Shown here one piece after another: positions 36,562 to 45,214 of a stretch of 59,467 bases of DNA. Every line of letters starts with the position of its first letter. The stretch's first letter is position 1. Under the pieces are notes generated by a model, which was not told the DNA's origin, searched no databases, and worked only from the letters and a program-made list of their open reading frames with translations. A program made the position numbers and the translations under genes. Source of the stretch: an uncultured Psychromonas sp. (lineage in GTDB: Bacteria; Pseudomonadota; Gammaproteobacteria; Enterobacterales; Psychromonadaceae); the NCBI RefSeq assembly GCF_947489755.1, contig NZ_CANLFB010000024.1, forward strand, positions 1 through 59,467. Direction: 5' to 3'.

Positions 36562-38941
36562 AACAGATAAACCAAGTGGAGCTGCAAAGAATGCAATTGG
36601 TAGTTCTTTCATACACGAAAGTGCCGTAAAGCAAGTTATCGGTAAAGCCGCCTATATTGACGACAGACCAGAAGAAGTAAATGGTCTGCACGCTTACCCT
36701 GTGTTATCGACGATTAGCTGCGGCAAAATAGTATCAATCGATACCAGCGAAGCATTACAAATCGAAGGTGTTGTTGCCATTTATGGCAGAGAAGATGTTC
36801 CCGGTAAAAATGATATCGGTCCGGTTTTTTCAGGTGATATCTTATTAACAGATGAAGTCATTGAGTATCATAGCCAACCTATCTTATTAGTCGTGGCAAC
36901 CAGTTACCAAACCGCGCGTATTGCAGCTCGAAAAGTCGCGATTGAATATCAAGAGACTGCAGCAGTCATTGATATTAAAGAAGCCATCGCCAATAAAAGC
37001 TGGGTTCGTCCTCCACACGCGCTAAACCGAGGTGATGCACAACAAGCGATTAAAGACGCAACGCATAAAGTCAGTGGTGAGTTATATGTCGGCGGTCAAG
37101 AGCACTTTTATTTAGAAGGGCAGGTGAGTATTGCGACACCAACAGAAGATGGTGGCATGTTTATACAAACTTCAAGTCAGCATCCATCGGAAGTGCAGCA
37201 TCTCGTTGCTAAAGTGTTAAACCAACCTTTTAATTATGTCACCGTTGAAATGCGCCGTATGGGTGGTGGCTTTGGTGGAAAAGAAACACAAGCCGCACCT
37301 TGGGCATGTTTAGCGGCGTTAGCTGCATATTACACAGGTAGAAGCGTAAAAATTCGTTTAGCCCGTAGTGATGACTTTAAAAGCACAGGTAAACGTCATC
37401 CTTTTTATAATACCTACCAAGTAGGGTTTGATGATAATGGTTTAATCACGGGGGTTGATATTGATATCAATGGCTACTGTGGTTATTCACCTGATTTATC
37501 TGATGCGATTGTTGACCGAGCACTGTTTCATGCTGACAACGCTTACTATTACCCGAATGCCCATATTAATGGTAATCGCTGTAAAACCAATACCGTGAGC
37601 AATACTGCCTTCCGTGGCTTTGGTGGCCCGCAAGGGATGATCATGGCGGAGCAGTTAGTGGACGATATTGCTTATTATCTTGGTAAAGATCCATTAGAGA
37701 TTCGCAAGCTAAACCTGTATACACCGGGACGTGACTTAACGCCTTATAAACAAAAAGTTGAGCAGTTTATATTGCAGGATATGATTGCCCAAATGGAACA
37801 AGAAAGCGATTACTGGGGGCGTAAAGCCGCCATTGAAAGCTTTAATAAAACATCGCCTATTATCAAGAAAGGGTTGTCATTAACACCTGTTAAATTCGGT
37901 ATTTCATTTACAGTTCAACATTTAAACCAAGCCGGCGCATTGGTGGTGATATATTCTGACGGCACGGTCCATGTAAACCATGGCGGCACAGAAATGGGAC
38001 AAGGCTTAAACACAAAAATCGCACAAATCGTCGCGCAAACCTTGTCTATTGATATGCAACATATCCTAGTGAATGCAACACGTACCGATAAAGTACCCAA
38101 TACCTCTCCAACTGCCGCATCAAGTGGTACAGACCTAAATGGGATGGCGGCATTAAACGCAGCCAATACTATTAAAGAAAGATTGTTTGAGTTTGCCGTT
38201 AAGCACTTTGAAGTGGCCCCTGAAAGTTTGGCATTAGTGGATAACCAACTGATTCACGAAAAAGGACAAATTAGCTTTGCTGAGTTAATTAACCTTGCTT
38301 ACTTAAACCGTATATCACTGTCTTCTACTGGTTTTTATGCCACGCCTGAAATCTATTACGACCGTGAAAAAGCAGAAGGGCATCCTTTCTTTTATTTCGC
38401 TTATGGTATCGCGTTGAGTGAAGTTGAAATCGATGTATTAACCGGTGAAAATACCGTTACGCGTGTTGATATATTGCATGATGTGGGTAACTCAATTAAC
38501 CCTGCATTGGATATTGGCCAAATCGAAGGCGCGTTTATACAAGGCATGGGCTGGTTAACGACAGAAGAGTTAAGCTGGAATGACAATGGCGTATTAGCAA
38601 GTAATGCACCTGCTACCTATAAAATTCCTGCCATCGGCGATACGCCTGCTGAGTTTAACATCACGCTTTATGACTCTAAAAATCCTGCAACCACTGTTTT
38701 TAAATCTAAAGCCGTTGGTGAGCCGCCATTTATGCTAGGTATCAGTGTTTGGAGCGCACTACGTAATGCGATTGCGAGTATTACTGACTATCAATTTGCA
38801 CCAGGCTTGAATACACCAGCCACTGCAGAATGTGTGTTAGGCGCAGTACAAGTTGCAAAAGACTGGTTGCAGGAGCAAAAATCAGGCAAGCAAAGCGCTG
38901 ATAAAAAGGGCACTGATAAAAAAGGAACTGGCGATGCTTAA
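36548..38941 (+). CDS. xdhB: Xanthine dehydrogenase large subunit (molybdenum cofactor)
   Basis: The protein of 797 residues has the aldehyde oxidase/xanthine dehydrogenase layout. The start of the mature fold is I-G-S-S-F-I-H-E-S-A-V-K-Q-V-I-G-K-A-A-Y-I-D-D. Cofactor motifs are R-R-M-G-G-G-F-G-G-K-E, F-R-G-F-G-G-P-Q-G and G-G-T-E-M-G-Q-G, and the active-site region near the C-terminus reads K-A-V-G-E-P-P-F with the catalytic Glu. ATG 36548 begins within the xdhA end and matches the family start; an earlier in-frame codon would overlap far more. It oxidises hypoxanthine and xanthine to urate with XdhA. Confidence 0.93.
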   Translation: MRHFKTDKPSGAAKNAIGSSFIHESAVKQVIGKAAYIDDRPEEVNGLHAYPVLSTISCGKIVSIDTSEALQIEGVVAIYGREDVPGKNDIGPVFSGDILLTDEVIEYHSQPILLVVATSYQTARIAARKVAIEYQETAAVIDIKEAIANKSWVRPPHALNRGDAQQAIKDATHKVSGELYVGGQEHFYLEGQVSIATPTEDGGMFIQTSSQHPSEVQHLVAKVLNQPFNYVTVEMRRMGGGFGGKETQAAPWACLAALAAYYTGRSVKIRLARSDDFKSTGKRHPFYNTYQVGFDDNGLITGVDIDINGYCGYSPDLSDAIVDRALFHADNAYYYPNAHINGNRCKTNTVSNTAFRGFGGPQGMIMAEQLVDDIAYYLGKDPLEIRKLNLYTPGRDLTPYKQKVEQFILQDMIAQMEQESDYWGRKAAIESFNKTSPIIKKGLSLTPVKFGISFTVQHLNQAGALVVIYSDGTVHVNHGGTEMGQGLNTKIAQIVAQTLSIDMQHILVNATRTDKVPNTSPTAASSGTDLNGMAALNAANTIKERLFEFAVKHFEVAPESLALVDNQLIHEKGQISFAELINLAYLNRISLSSTGFYATPEIYYDREKAEGHPFFYFAYGIALSEVEIDVLTGENTVTRVDILHDVGNSINPALDIGQIEGAFIQGMGWLTTEELSWNDNGVLASNAPATYKIPAIGDTPAEFNITLYDSKNPATTVFKSKAVGEPPFMLGISVWSALRNAIASITDYQFAPGLNTPATAECVLGAVQVAKDWLQEQKSGKQSADKKGTDKKGTGDA

Positions 38942-39830
38942 TATCTCAACGCAAGGCTTACATGCTCATAGTTGGTTGCAAGCCGCTACTGAGCTTGAGC
39001 AAGGCACAGAAACCTATGTGATTGTCACGCTACTAGGCACCGCGGGTTCAACGCCACGAGCTAGTGGCACTAAAATGGTGGTCAGTGAAAATAACATTTA
39101 CGCGACCATTGGTGGTGGGCATTTAGAGTTTAAAGCGATTAAACAAGCTCGCCAATTAATTGAACAAGGTGAGACGTGCCAACAAGTTGAAAACTTTCAG
39201 CTAGGCGCGAGTCTCGGACAATGTTGTGGCGGCCAAGTCTTGGTGTTATTTGAAGTGTTTGCTAGTGATAGTATGCAGTTAGATGTGTATGGCGCAGGGC
39301 ATGTCGCACATGCGTTGATCCCGATTTTAGCGCAACTACCAATCCGCGTTCGTTGGATAGACAGCCGTGCCGATTTATTTCCAGAGCAAGTACCAGCGAA
39401 TGTAAAAAAAGTGGTTGATGAAGACCCCGTGGATCAAGTTAAAAGCGCCGCAAAAAATACAGCCTCTTTAATCTTAACCCATAATCATCAGTTAGATTTT
39501 TCATTAACTAAAGCCATTATCAAACGCGCAGATTCATTGTGGTTAGGTGTGATCGGTTCTGATACAAAAGCCAAGAAGTTCCAATACCGTTTAACACAAC
39601 GAGGCTTTACTGAGCAGCAAATACAGACCATGATTTGTCCCGTTGGCTTAAAAGAAGTATCAGGAAAATTACCAATGGAAGTTGCTATTTCAATAGCAGG
39701 GCAGCTGGTGGATCTTTACCAAAGCTTACAAGTGGAACAACCTAAGCAACAAGGTAAACAATGGAAAGCGTTACAAAGTAACTTGGTTCATTTAAGTGAG
39801 TTACAAGGTAAGAAAAGTAAGGTGGGTTAA
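38934..39830 (+). CDS. xdhC: Xanthine dehydrogenase accessory protein
   Basis: The protein of 298 residues inserts sulfurated molybdenum cofactor into XdhB. XdhC features are an N-terminal XdhC/CoxI domain (T-L-L-G-T-A-G-S-T-P-R-A-S-G-T-K-M and I-G-G-G-H-L-E), C-C-G-G in the middle, and a C-terminal Rossmann domain (Y-G-A-G-H-V-A-H-A-L, L-I-L-T-H-N-H, G-V-I-G-S). ATG 38934 overlaps the xdhB stop by eight bases. It ends the xdhABC operon just before the accessory island. Confidence 0.92.
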   Translation: MLNISTQGLHAHSWLQAATELEQGTETYVIVTLLGTAGSTPRASGTKMVVSENNIYATIGGGHLEFKAIKQARQLIEQGETCQQVENFQLGASLGQCCGGQVLVLFEVFASDSMQLDVYGAGHVAHALIPILAQLPIRVRWIDSRADLFPEQVPANVKKVVDEDPVDQVKSAAKNTASLILTHNHQLDFSLTKAIIKRADSLWLGVIGSDTKAKKFQYRLTQRGFTEQQIQTMICPVGLKEVSGKLPMEVAISIAGQLVDLYQSLQVEQPKQQGKQWKALQSNLVHLSELQGKKSKVG

Positions 39831-39951
39831 TGGTTTCGTGCTGTTTGTCTTAGGTCAAGCAGCTGATTCGTTGGTAAAACTCAAGGGTGGAATTATCGTC
39901 ACCGTAGTCATTTGTAAGAGACACTTTTTATTGATTTTAGGCTTAAGGTCG

Positions 39952-40239
39952 TTAAAGAATTCGAGATGCTAGCTTTTTATAAATTGCATTTTTATCTCGT
40001 TTACCAATCGCTAAAACATAAATGACGATTTCATCATCTATTACTTCGTAGGCTAGTCGATAGCCAGCGGTACGGAGTTTTATTTTATAAACCGAGTCGT
40101 AGCCCTTTAGCCTTGCTGATGGTATGTGTGGATTAATGAGTCTTTCAGCTAACTTCTTTTTAAATTGTTTTTTAAGTGGTTCAGCTAACTTATCCCACTC
40201 TTTTTTAGCGGCAGGTAAGAACTTTAACTTATAAGTCAT
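39952..40239 (-). CDS. RelE/StbE-type toxin
   Basis: The 95-residue protein has the RelE fold pattern: Y-K-L-K-F-L-P-A-A-K-K-E-W-D-K-L, P-S-A-R-L-K-G-Y, K-I-K-L-R-T-A-G-Y-R-L-A-Y-E-V and the end V-L-A-I-G-K-R-D. RelE toxins cut mRNA on the ribosome. The start overlaps the antitoxin end by 11 bases. It is the first gene of the accessory island, convergent with xdhC. Confidence 0.88.
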   Translation of the reverse strand: MTYKLKFLPAAKKEWDKLAEPLKKQFKKKLAERLINPHIPSARLKGYDSVYKIKLRTAGYRLAYEVIDDEIVIYVLAIGKRDKNAIYKKLASRIL

Positions 40240-40480
40240 CTAGACTTACTTCAATGGCTGTTGATAAGTCAGCTCGGCGAGTTTCGACTATTTTAGCTAA
40301 TTCATAATCATCTAGCGTATCCATCAATAATTCATAGGTTTCTGCAGGAACTAAATAAGCCGTTGGTTTATTATGATTTAAAATAGCGATCGCCGAACCA
40401 TCAGCCTCATTTAATAAAGCAGTAGGGTTTTTCTTAAGTTCTGAAATACTTGCTGAACAATCAGCTAAAACTTGTCTCAT
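40229..40480 (-). CDS. Phd/YefM (StbD)-type antitoxin
   Basis: The protein has 83 residues from ATG 40480; an upstream in-frame TTG is less likely. It contains the StbD/Phd pattern S-I-S-E-L-K-K-N-P-T-A-L-L, A-I-L-N-H-N-K-P-T-A-Y-L-V-P-A-E-T-Y and an acidic C-terminus that would cover the toxin. A perfect palindrome at 40503-40518 just upstream is the likely self-operator. Confidence 0.87.
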   Translation of the reverse strand: MRQVLADCSASISELKKNPTALLNEADGSAIAILNHNKPTAYLVPAETYELLMDTLDDYELAKIVETRRADLSTAIEVSLDDL

Positions 40481-40502
40481 AATAATAACCAATTAAGTGT
40501 TT

Positions 40503-40518
40503 AAATAAGACCTTATTT
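40503..40518. promoter_or_regulatory. Operator palindrome of the StbDE-like pair
   Basis: AAATAAG and CTTATTT flank AC, a perfect 7+2+7 palindrome 23 bases before the antitoxin start. Confidence 0.6.
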
Positions 40519-40838
40519 TAGACCTAAATTTAATTAATAGCTATCTGGTTTTTAATCTTCAAGCTTGCTTATAAATGAAATACCTTATTCATGGGATTGC
40601 TTAACTATTACTAAACTCTTTCATCGTACTTTTATTAACCCATATAAATATTCTGAATATTGATTAAAGTTATTGGGGGGCACAATTAGTCTGCCTAAGC
40701 TTGTTAAATTCAATCATTGACTCGCAGAACTTAATAGAGCGAATAGACGTAGTCAAAATGGGTGTCGACTTTATTTATTGATTACCAGATATTGTGATTT
40801 TAATGTATGAATGCCCCGTACTTTTGTGAGAACTCTTA
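40519..40838. repeat. Gap with the lone right-end motif of the R repeat
   Basis: No gene is seen. At 40802-40825 stands AATGTATGAATGCCCCGTAC plus a short T-run. The same motif closes three R copies (42883, 45140, 47861), so this is probably the edge left by an R copy at the start of the first gene unit. Confidence 0.6.
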
Positions 40839-41846
40839 TTAGCTTTGGTTATTATGAACGATAAACCTTGCACGCTCATATAGTTCGTCAAAGGTGATTA
40901 TTTCAGGATTTGATGTGTTTTTACGTAACAATTCAAACGACCTCAACTTATCTTTATTTACACCATTATCAGATACAAACTCATCCATATTTCCGATTAC
41001 TAAGTATGATTTTGGTTGATAATTAAAAATTTCCTCACCAGTAGGGTTTCCTTCTTTATCGTTAGGGTTAATTTTACTCGATAAATTTTCAACTGCCGAA
41101 GCAACAGTTCCCTGTACTTGTGCAATAGCTCCCGCCAGTTCTTTTGATGGTGCCCAACATCCAGACCTATAAGGTTTTGACTCAAGTAAATCTGTTGCAT
41201 GGGTCTTAATTTCAATAAAGCAAAGATTAGATATAATACCTTTTGTTTTCATCAACGCGTCAACACGCTTCCCGTGTGATACTACGCTAAACCCTTGGAC
41301 TACTTGTTCTAATTTCTTATCATCTAAACCAGACAGGAATATGTAGCCTAACCCATAACCAAATATCCATGGGTTTTTCTCAAAGTATTTTTGCCAAAGA
41401 CCTTCATTGGTGCAGCCTTTTCTTTTTTTTATATTTTCAAAATAATTTTGGTCAATTAGAAGTTGACTATATACACTCAGTTGCTTCTTTCTGAAGCCTA
41501 CAGCAATCAAGTCCTCTGTTGTTACTTCTGATTTCAAAGCTTCAGCAAATAGCTCTTGGTTTTCAGTGACAAAGGTTTTTGCTTGGTGAGTTGTTAAAGC
41601 TATTTTTCTAAGTTCTTCATCCGTAATATTAACTTTAGATCTATTTTTAAAACCTACAGTTTGAATATTTGCTAAGAACTCACAAAAGCGGCCAATCTCT
41701 TCATCTCTCTCTTTTACATCTTCGTAACCATCTGCTGATGGAAGTATTTTTGAAGCAATCCTAACTCTACGATCCTTGTTTCCGAATAATTGGAGAGAAG
41801 GACTTATATATGTTTTTCCCGGAAGAGGGTTTTGATAATCATCCAT
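40839..41846 (-). CDS. Shedu-like nuclease (SduA/DUF4263 family), anti-phage candidate
   Basis: The 335-residue protein has a C-terminal nuclease-like domain at about 145-330. W-x-x-Y-F-E-K-N-P-W-I-F-G-Y-G-L (151-166) is the DUF4263 entry motif. R-V-D196-A-L-M then F-I-E212-I-K214-T-H gives the D...ExK metal site of PD-(D/E)XK nucleases. The N-terminal 140 residues are not recognised. Shedu proteins are single-gene anti-phage systems in which this nuclease is the effector. Here the gene follows an attC-like site on its own strand, so it lies in a cassette setting. AGGAG is 13 bases from the ATG. Confidence 0.75.
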   Translation of the reverse strand: MDDYQNPLPGKTYISPSLQLFGNKDRRVRIASKILPSADGYEDVKERDEEIGRFCEFLANIQTVGFKNRSKVNITDEELRKIALTTHQAKTFVTENQELFAEALKSEVTTEDLIAVGFRKKQLSVYSQLLIDQNYFENIKKRKGCTNEGLWQKYFEKNPWIFGYGLGYIFLSGLDDKKLEQVVQGFSVVSHGKRVDALMKTKGIISNLCFIEIKTHATDLLESKPYRSGCWAPSKELAGAIAQVQGTVASAVENLSSKINPNDKEGNPTGEEIFNYQPKSYLVIGNMDEFVSDNGVNKDKLRSFELLRKNTSNPEIITFDELYERARFIVHNNQS

Positions 41847-41865
41847 TTTCGATTCTACTCCTAAA

Positions 41866-41952
41866 AGCTAACGCCCGCATAAACGGACTAAAATTGTTGA
41901 GGAACGAAACATAGCCAACTGTTTTTGTTCCGATTTAATACATTTGTTAAAT
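41866..41952 (-). other. attC-like site 3
   Basis: On the minus strand it begins with ATTTAAC (fits RYYYAAC), just after the stop of the small membrane protein, and ends with GGGCGTTAGC, as VCR-type attC sites do. The inner stem pairs GGACTAAAATTGTTG with CAACTGTTTTTGTTCC (plus strand 41885-41929). Orientation agrees with the two minus-strand genes around it, as in a normal cassette array. Confidence 0.75.
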
Positions 41953-41958
41953 AGCAAC

Positions 41959-42315
41959 TCAGCTCAGATCTCGACCAAACATACGAGCAAAGAAACCAAC
42001 AATAGTTCGTTCTGAATATTCAGCTGAATTATTAAAAAAGTAATTTCTAATACAGAAGAATAAACCGATCAAACCACAAGCAATCCCAGTCCATTTAAAC
42101 CAATGAATTCTGCGGCCAAAAAATGCTTCTAGCAAGGGATAGAACATATTCTGTGACTCAGTTGCCAACTTGGCTTCTAACCAACTAGGAATAATAAAAT
42201 AGAAAAGAACAAAGGATAAACTACCAAATATTAGTGCCCCCCACCAAGGAAGACGTGAACCAATGACAACGGTATCGGAAACAATCGAAGTACGTTTTCT
42301 ATATCTGCGCCCCAT
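41959..42315 (-). CDS. Small membrane protein with basic N-terminus
   Basis: The protein has 118 residues from ATG 42315, which is behind AAGG; a TTG further upstream is less likely. It opens with G-R-R-Y-R-K-R, then a membrane segment starting L-P-W-W-G (about 22-45) and a second one (about 75-95), and ends F-A-R-M-F-G-R-D. The start resembles the membrane leader of Mrr-type restriction proteins (basic stretch, L-P-W-W), but no nuclease domain follows. It may be a stand-alone cassette protein or a truncated one. The R1 repeat begins 20 bases before its start. Confidence 0.55.
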   Translation of the reverse strand: MGRRYRKRTSIVSDTVVIGSRLPWWGALIFGSLSFVLFYFIIPSWLEAKLATESQNMFYPLLEAFFGRRIHWFKWTGIACGLIGLFFCIRNYFFNNSAEYSERTIVGFFARMFGRDLS

Positions 42316-42334
42316 GAGTATCCTTGTGTTATTC

Positions 42335-42905
42335 AACAGTGTAATTAAGTAGAATTATTCCATATTTACGTTGGATACACAGAACACTCTATTTTTATTT
42401 AAATTTGATAGTAGAACACCAAAATAAATAAACCAATCAAAATGTTAACAATAAAACTAAAACCTTCATCATTTAGATAGGCAGAATCATTCTGTATTTA
42501 CGGCGGAAATACAGAAATAAACTTATTCGATGGAAAGTGAACTTAAATTTTTGTTAAACAGATTAAAATTAGCTATAACATTGTTCAATGTGGACGAATA
42601 ATCCTACCGTCTAGTTTTCCCAAATAATACATTGCTTTTAGCAAAGCCAAACAGGATGTTTGGATTAGGCTCGTTTGGCACATGGATGTGCCGTAAGAGC
42701 CGGTGCGTTATAAAAGCCATTTATTATTTGGATTAGAAAACGCTCGGTTGGCCTTTCCTTTGGTTTTTCAGGAAATAGGTTCCTTTTGGCCATTCAAAGG
42801 AAAGTAAAGTCGCCGACAGGCCGAAAACACTGATAATAAATATCAAGTTGACTGGATGAGCGTAAACAAATCCAACTCAAAGAATGTATGGATGTCCCGT
42901 ACTTT
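42335..42905 (+). repeat. R element, copy 1
   Basis: Left end AACAGTGTAATTAAGTAG; right end AATGTATGGATGTCCCGTAC plus TTT. Inside are hairpin TTCTGTATTT/AAATACAGAA (about 42492-42518), CAAAC/GTTTG and GGCACA/TGTGCC stems nested between GGCTC and GAGCC (about 42645-42700), and an ACTTTCC/GGAAAGT block near 42775-42805. No convincing ORF. It is the cleanest single copy, 571 bases, between the small membrane protein and the next TA pair. Confidence 0.85.
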
Positions 42906-42950
42906 GATCATACGTCCAGTGATTGACTTGTTATATACCACTACGTTAAC

Positions 42951-42970
42951 ATGTACATTTTAACGTACAT
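42951..42970. promoter_or_regulatory. Operator of YefM-YoeB pair 1
   Basis: ATGTAC and GTACAT flank eight bases, 20 bases before the antitoxin start. The E. coli yefM operator also has TGTAC/GTACA half-sites. Confidence 0.6.
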
Positions 42971-42989
42971 GAACAGATTGGAGTTCAAC

Positions 42990-43241
42990 ATGGATGCAAT
43001 AAGTTATACAGCAGCTAGAGCAAATTTAGCAAACACAATGGCGCATGTTTGTAATGATCATGCTCCAATAATTATCACTCGTAAGAGTGAAGCTCCCGTT
43101 GTGATGATGTCTTTAGAAGATTATAACGCAATGGAAGAAACAACATATTTACTGAGATCTCCTGCTAATGCAATACATCTACTTGATTCGATTGCCGAAC
43201 TTGAAGCTGGCAATGGAACAGAACGAGAGCTTATTGAATGA
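42990..43241 (+). CDS. YefM-type antitoxin 1
   Basis: The protein has 83 residues from ATG 42990 (TTGGAG upstream; an earlier ATG lies in the operator). It has Phd/YefM features: S-Y-T-A-A-R-A-N-L-A, I-I-I-T-R-K-S-E-A-P-V-V-M-M-S-L-E-D-Y-N-A-M-E-E-T. It overlaps the toxin start by ATGA and should block it and repress the pair. Confidence 0.9.
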   Translation: MDAISYTAARANLANTMAHVCNDHAPIIITRKSEAPVVMMSLEDYNAMEETTYLLRSPANAIHLLDSIAELEAGNGTERELIE

Positions 43242-43498
43242 AGCTCACCTTTTCAACTAAAGCTTGGGAACAATATTTATATTGGCAAACAACTGATAAA
43301 AGAATATTGAAACGCATAAATTTACTGATTAAAGATATTCAACGAAGTCCAAATGAAGGAATTGGAAAACCAGAACCTTTAAAACATGGACTATCTGGAT
43401 ATTGGTCTCGTCGTATTAATGATGAGCACAGAATCGTTTATAAATACAAAGATGAAACTATTCTAATTGCACAATTACGATACCATTACGGCACATAA
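43238..43498 (+). CDS. YoeB-type toxin 1
   Basis: The 86-residue protein matches YoeB: W-E-Q-Y-L-Y-W-Q, I-N-L-L-I-K-D-I-Q-R-S-P-N-E-G-I-G-K-P-E-P-L-K, S-G-Y-W-S-R-R-I-N-D-E-H-R-I-V-Y and the end L-R-Y-H-Y. Glu, Arg and His of these motifs are the ribosome-dependent RNase residues, all present, so the toxin looks active. Confidence 0.9.
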   Translation: MKLTFSTKAWEQYLYWQTTDKRILKRINLLIKDIQRSPNEGIGKPEPLKHGLSGYWSRRINDEHRIVYKYKDETILIAQLRYHYGT

Positions 43499-43532
43499 CG
43501 CCAACTGTAATTTAAACCCTTGTTAGGCTGCT
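43493..43532. other. Short attC-like remnant
   Basis: ATAACGCC next to the toxin stop and TTGTTAGGC at about 43520-43528 look like the two ends of an attC, only about 36 bases apart and without the inner stem. It separates convergent genes, so it may be a deleted attC. Confidence 0.4.
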
Positions 43533-44024
43533 TCACCCAGCACAGATACAATATTGAATACTTCTGTCGCATGCTTTACAAATATTATATTTATTACTTT
43601 TATTGGGAGCTGGTTGGGGTTTAGCTACACCAACGTCTTTTCCAAAAGTACCCTCAAGTTTTTTTATTTTATCCCAACAATTCTTTAAATAATTTTGTTT
43701 TTCATCTAGTTCCTTTTTAAGAGAATAGACTTGAGTATGGTTATTCTTTACTTGGTTTTTTAAGGAATTTACTTCAGCTGCTTGTTTTTCCGTTAAGTCA
43801 TTTTTTATATCTAATTCTGTAGATAAATATGAGACGCGGTCACTTAGCTCGTTAATTTTATTTAAAAGTTGTGATTTTTCTATTTTAAAATCAACATTTG
43901 ATTTATCTCGCTTTCTTTCTCTAGCTGGAACAATTTTTAACAAAAAAACAACTACAAATACCGAACATAATATTTGCGTTATTAATAAAGTAAGAGTTTC
44001 CAAATTCAAAGAATGATACTCCAA
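43533..44024 (-). CDS. Membrane-anchored coiled-coil protein with C-terminal Cys motif (hypothetical)
   Basis: This protein of about 163 residues is not recognised. It has an N-terminal membrane segment (about 10-32), a basic patch P-A-R-E-R-K-R-D-K, a long coiled coil (about 45-125, heptad-rich with E/K/L/N), and a final C-K-A-C-x6-Y-C-I-C that could bind zinc. The start is uncertain: no internal Met exists and TTG 44024 is the best candidate, with no clear ribosome site. R copy 2 begins 26 bases upstream. Confidence 0.55.
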   Translation of the reverse strand: MEYHSLNLETLTLLITQILCSVFVVVFLLKIVPARERKRDKSNVDFKIEKSQLLNKINELSDRVSYLSTELDIKNDLTEKQAAEVNSLKNQVKNNHTQVYSLKKELDEKQNYLKNCWDKIKKLEGTFGKDVGVAKPQPAPNKSNKYNICKACDRSIQYCICAG

Positions 44025-44049
44025 GTTTAATAGGAATGGATGGTAGCTT

Positions 44050-45165
44050 AACAGTGTAATTAAGTAGAGTTATTCCCTATTTTCGGTGGATAGACAGAAC
44101 ACTCTATTTTATTTAAATTTGATAGTAGAGTACTAAAATAAATAAGAAAATCAAAATATTAAAAATAAAACTAAAACTAAAACCTTCATCACGTGGATAG
44201 ATAGAATCATTCTTCATTTACCGCGGAAATACAGAAATATGCTTATTCTGTGAAAAGTGAGCTTAATTTTTTGTCAAACAGGCTAAAATTAGCCTATAAC
44301 ATTGTTCAATGTGGACGAACAATCCCGCCGTCTAGTTTTCCCAAATAATACATTGCTTTTAGCAAAGCCAAACAGGATGTTTGGATTAGGCTCGTTTGGC
44401 ACATGGATGTGCCGTAAGAGCCGGTGCGTTATAAAAGCCATTTATTATTTGGATCAGAAAACGCTCGGTTGGTCTTTCCTTTGCTTACTTTCCTTTTGGC
44501 CATTCAAAGGAAAGTAAAGTCGCCGACAGGGCGAAAACACTGATAATAAATATCAAGCCGCTTAGATGAGCGAAGACGAACCCAACTCGAAGTAAATTAA
44601 GCTTAAAAAGTATGGTTTCCATGTGAAACATAGGAAAAAAAACACACAAAGGCAAAGAATGCAGACTAAAGTCAGCGCCCCAAAATCAAAAACTTACTAT
44701 TAACCTATTACAACGAATCTAAAAGGGGCAAGACATAAAAACAAAGCATAAAACATTGCTCAATGTGTCCGAACAATCTCACCGTTTAGTTTTCCCAAAT
44801 CATCAATTGCTTTTAGCAAAGCCAAACAGGATGTTTGGATTAGGCTCGTTTGGCACATGGATGTGCCGTAAGAGCCGATGCGTTATAAAAGCAATTTATT
44901 ATTTGGATTAGAAAACGCTCGGTTGGCCTTTCCTTTGCTTACTTTCCTTTTGGCCACTCAAAGGAAAGTAAAGTCGCCGACAGGGCGAAAACACTAACAA
45001 TAAATATCAAACTGACCGGATAAGCGCAGACGAACCCAACTTAAAGAAAACTAGATTAAACTAAAGTCGTCGACAGGGCGAAAACACTGACAATAAATAC
45101 CAAGCTGACCGGATAAGCGCAGACGAATCCAACTCAAATAATGTATCGATGCCCGTACTTTTAAT
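44050..45165 (+). repeat. R element, copy 2 (with internal partial duplication)
   Basis: It begins like copy 1 with AACAGTGTAATTAAGTAG. The hairpin block (NVDEQ-frame region) occurs twice, at about 44300-44590 and 44755-45040, with a further piece at 45060-45130. An extra block (about 44585-44685, with CACACAAAGGCAAAGAATGC) is shared with copies 3 and 4. It closes with AATGTATCGATGCCCGTAC at 45140. This gene-free stretch has no credible protein. Confidence 0.85.
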
Positions 45166-45214
45166 GTAAATAATCTAGACGCTAACTGGTGGAGTTATAA
45201 AAAGTATTATAGAA

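Noticed and set aside
40640-40800. Minus-strand open stretch (T-P-I-L-T-T-S-I-R-S-I-K-F) before the first R motif
   Set aside because: About 46 codons without start, ribosome site or recognised family; too little to call a gene.
41959-42315. Full Mrr-type restriction endonuclease
   Set aside because: Only the membrane leader-like part is present; no PD-(D/E)XK nuclease domain follows before the stop codon.
44302-44517. A 71-codon frame inside R copy 2 and a related 110-codon frame at 47363-47695 in copy 3
   Set aside because: They share about 40 codons because the repeat is shared, but extend differently, contain the hairpin arms and lack ribosome sites. Treated as repeat-derived frames, not genes.
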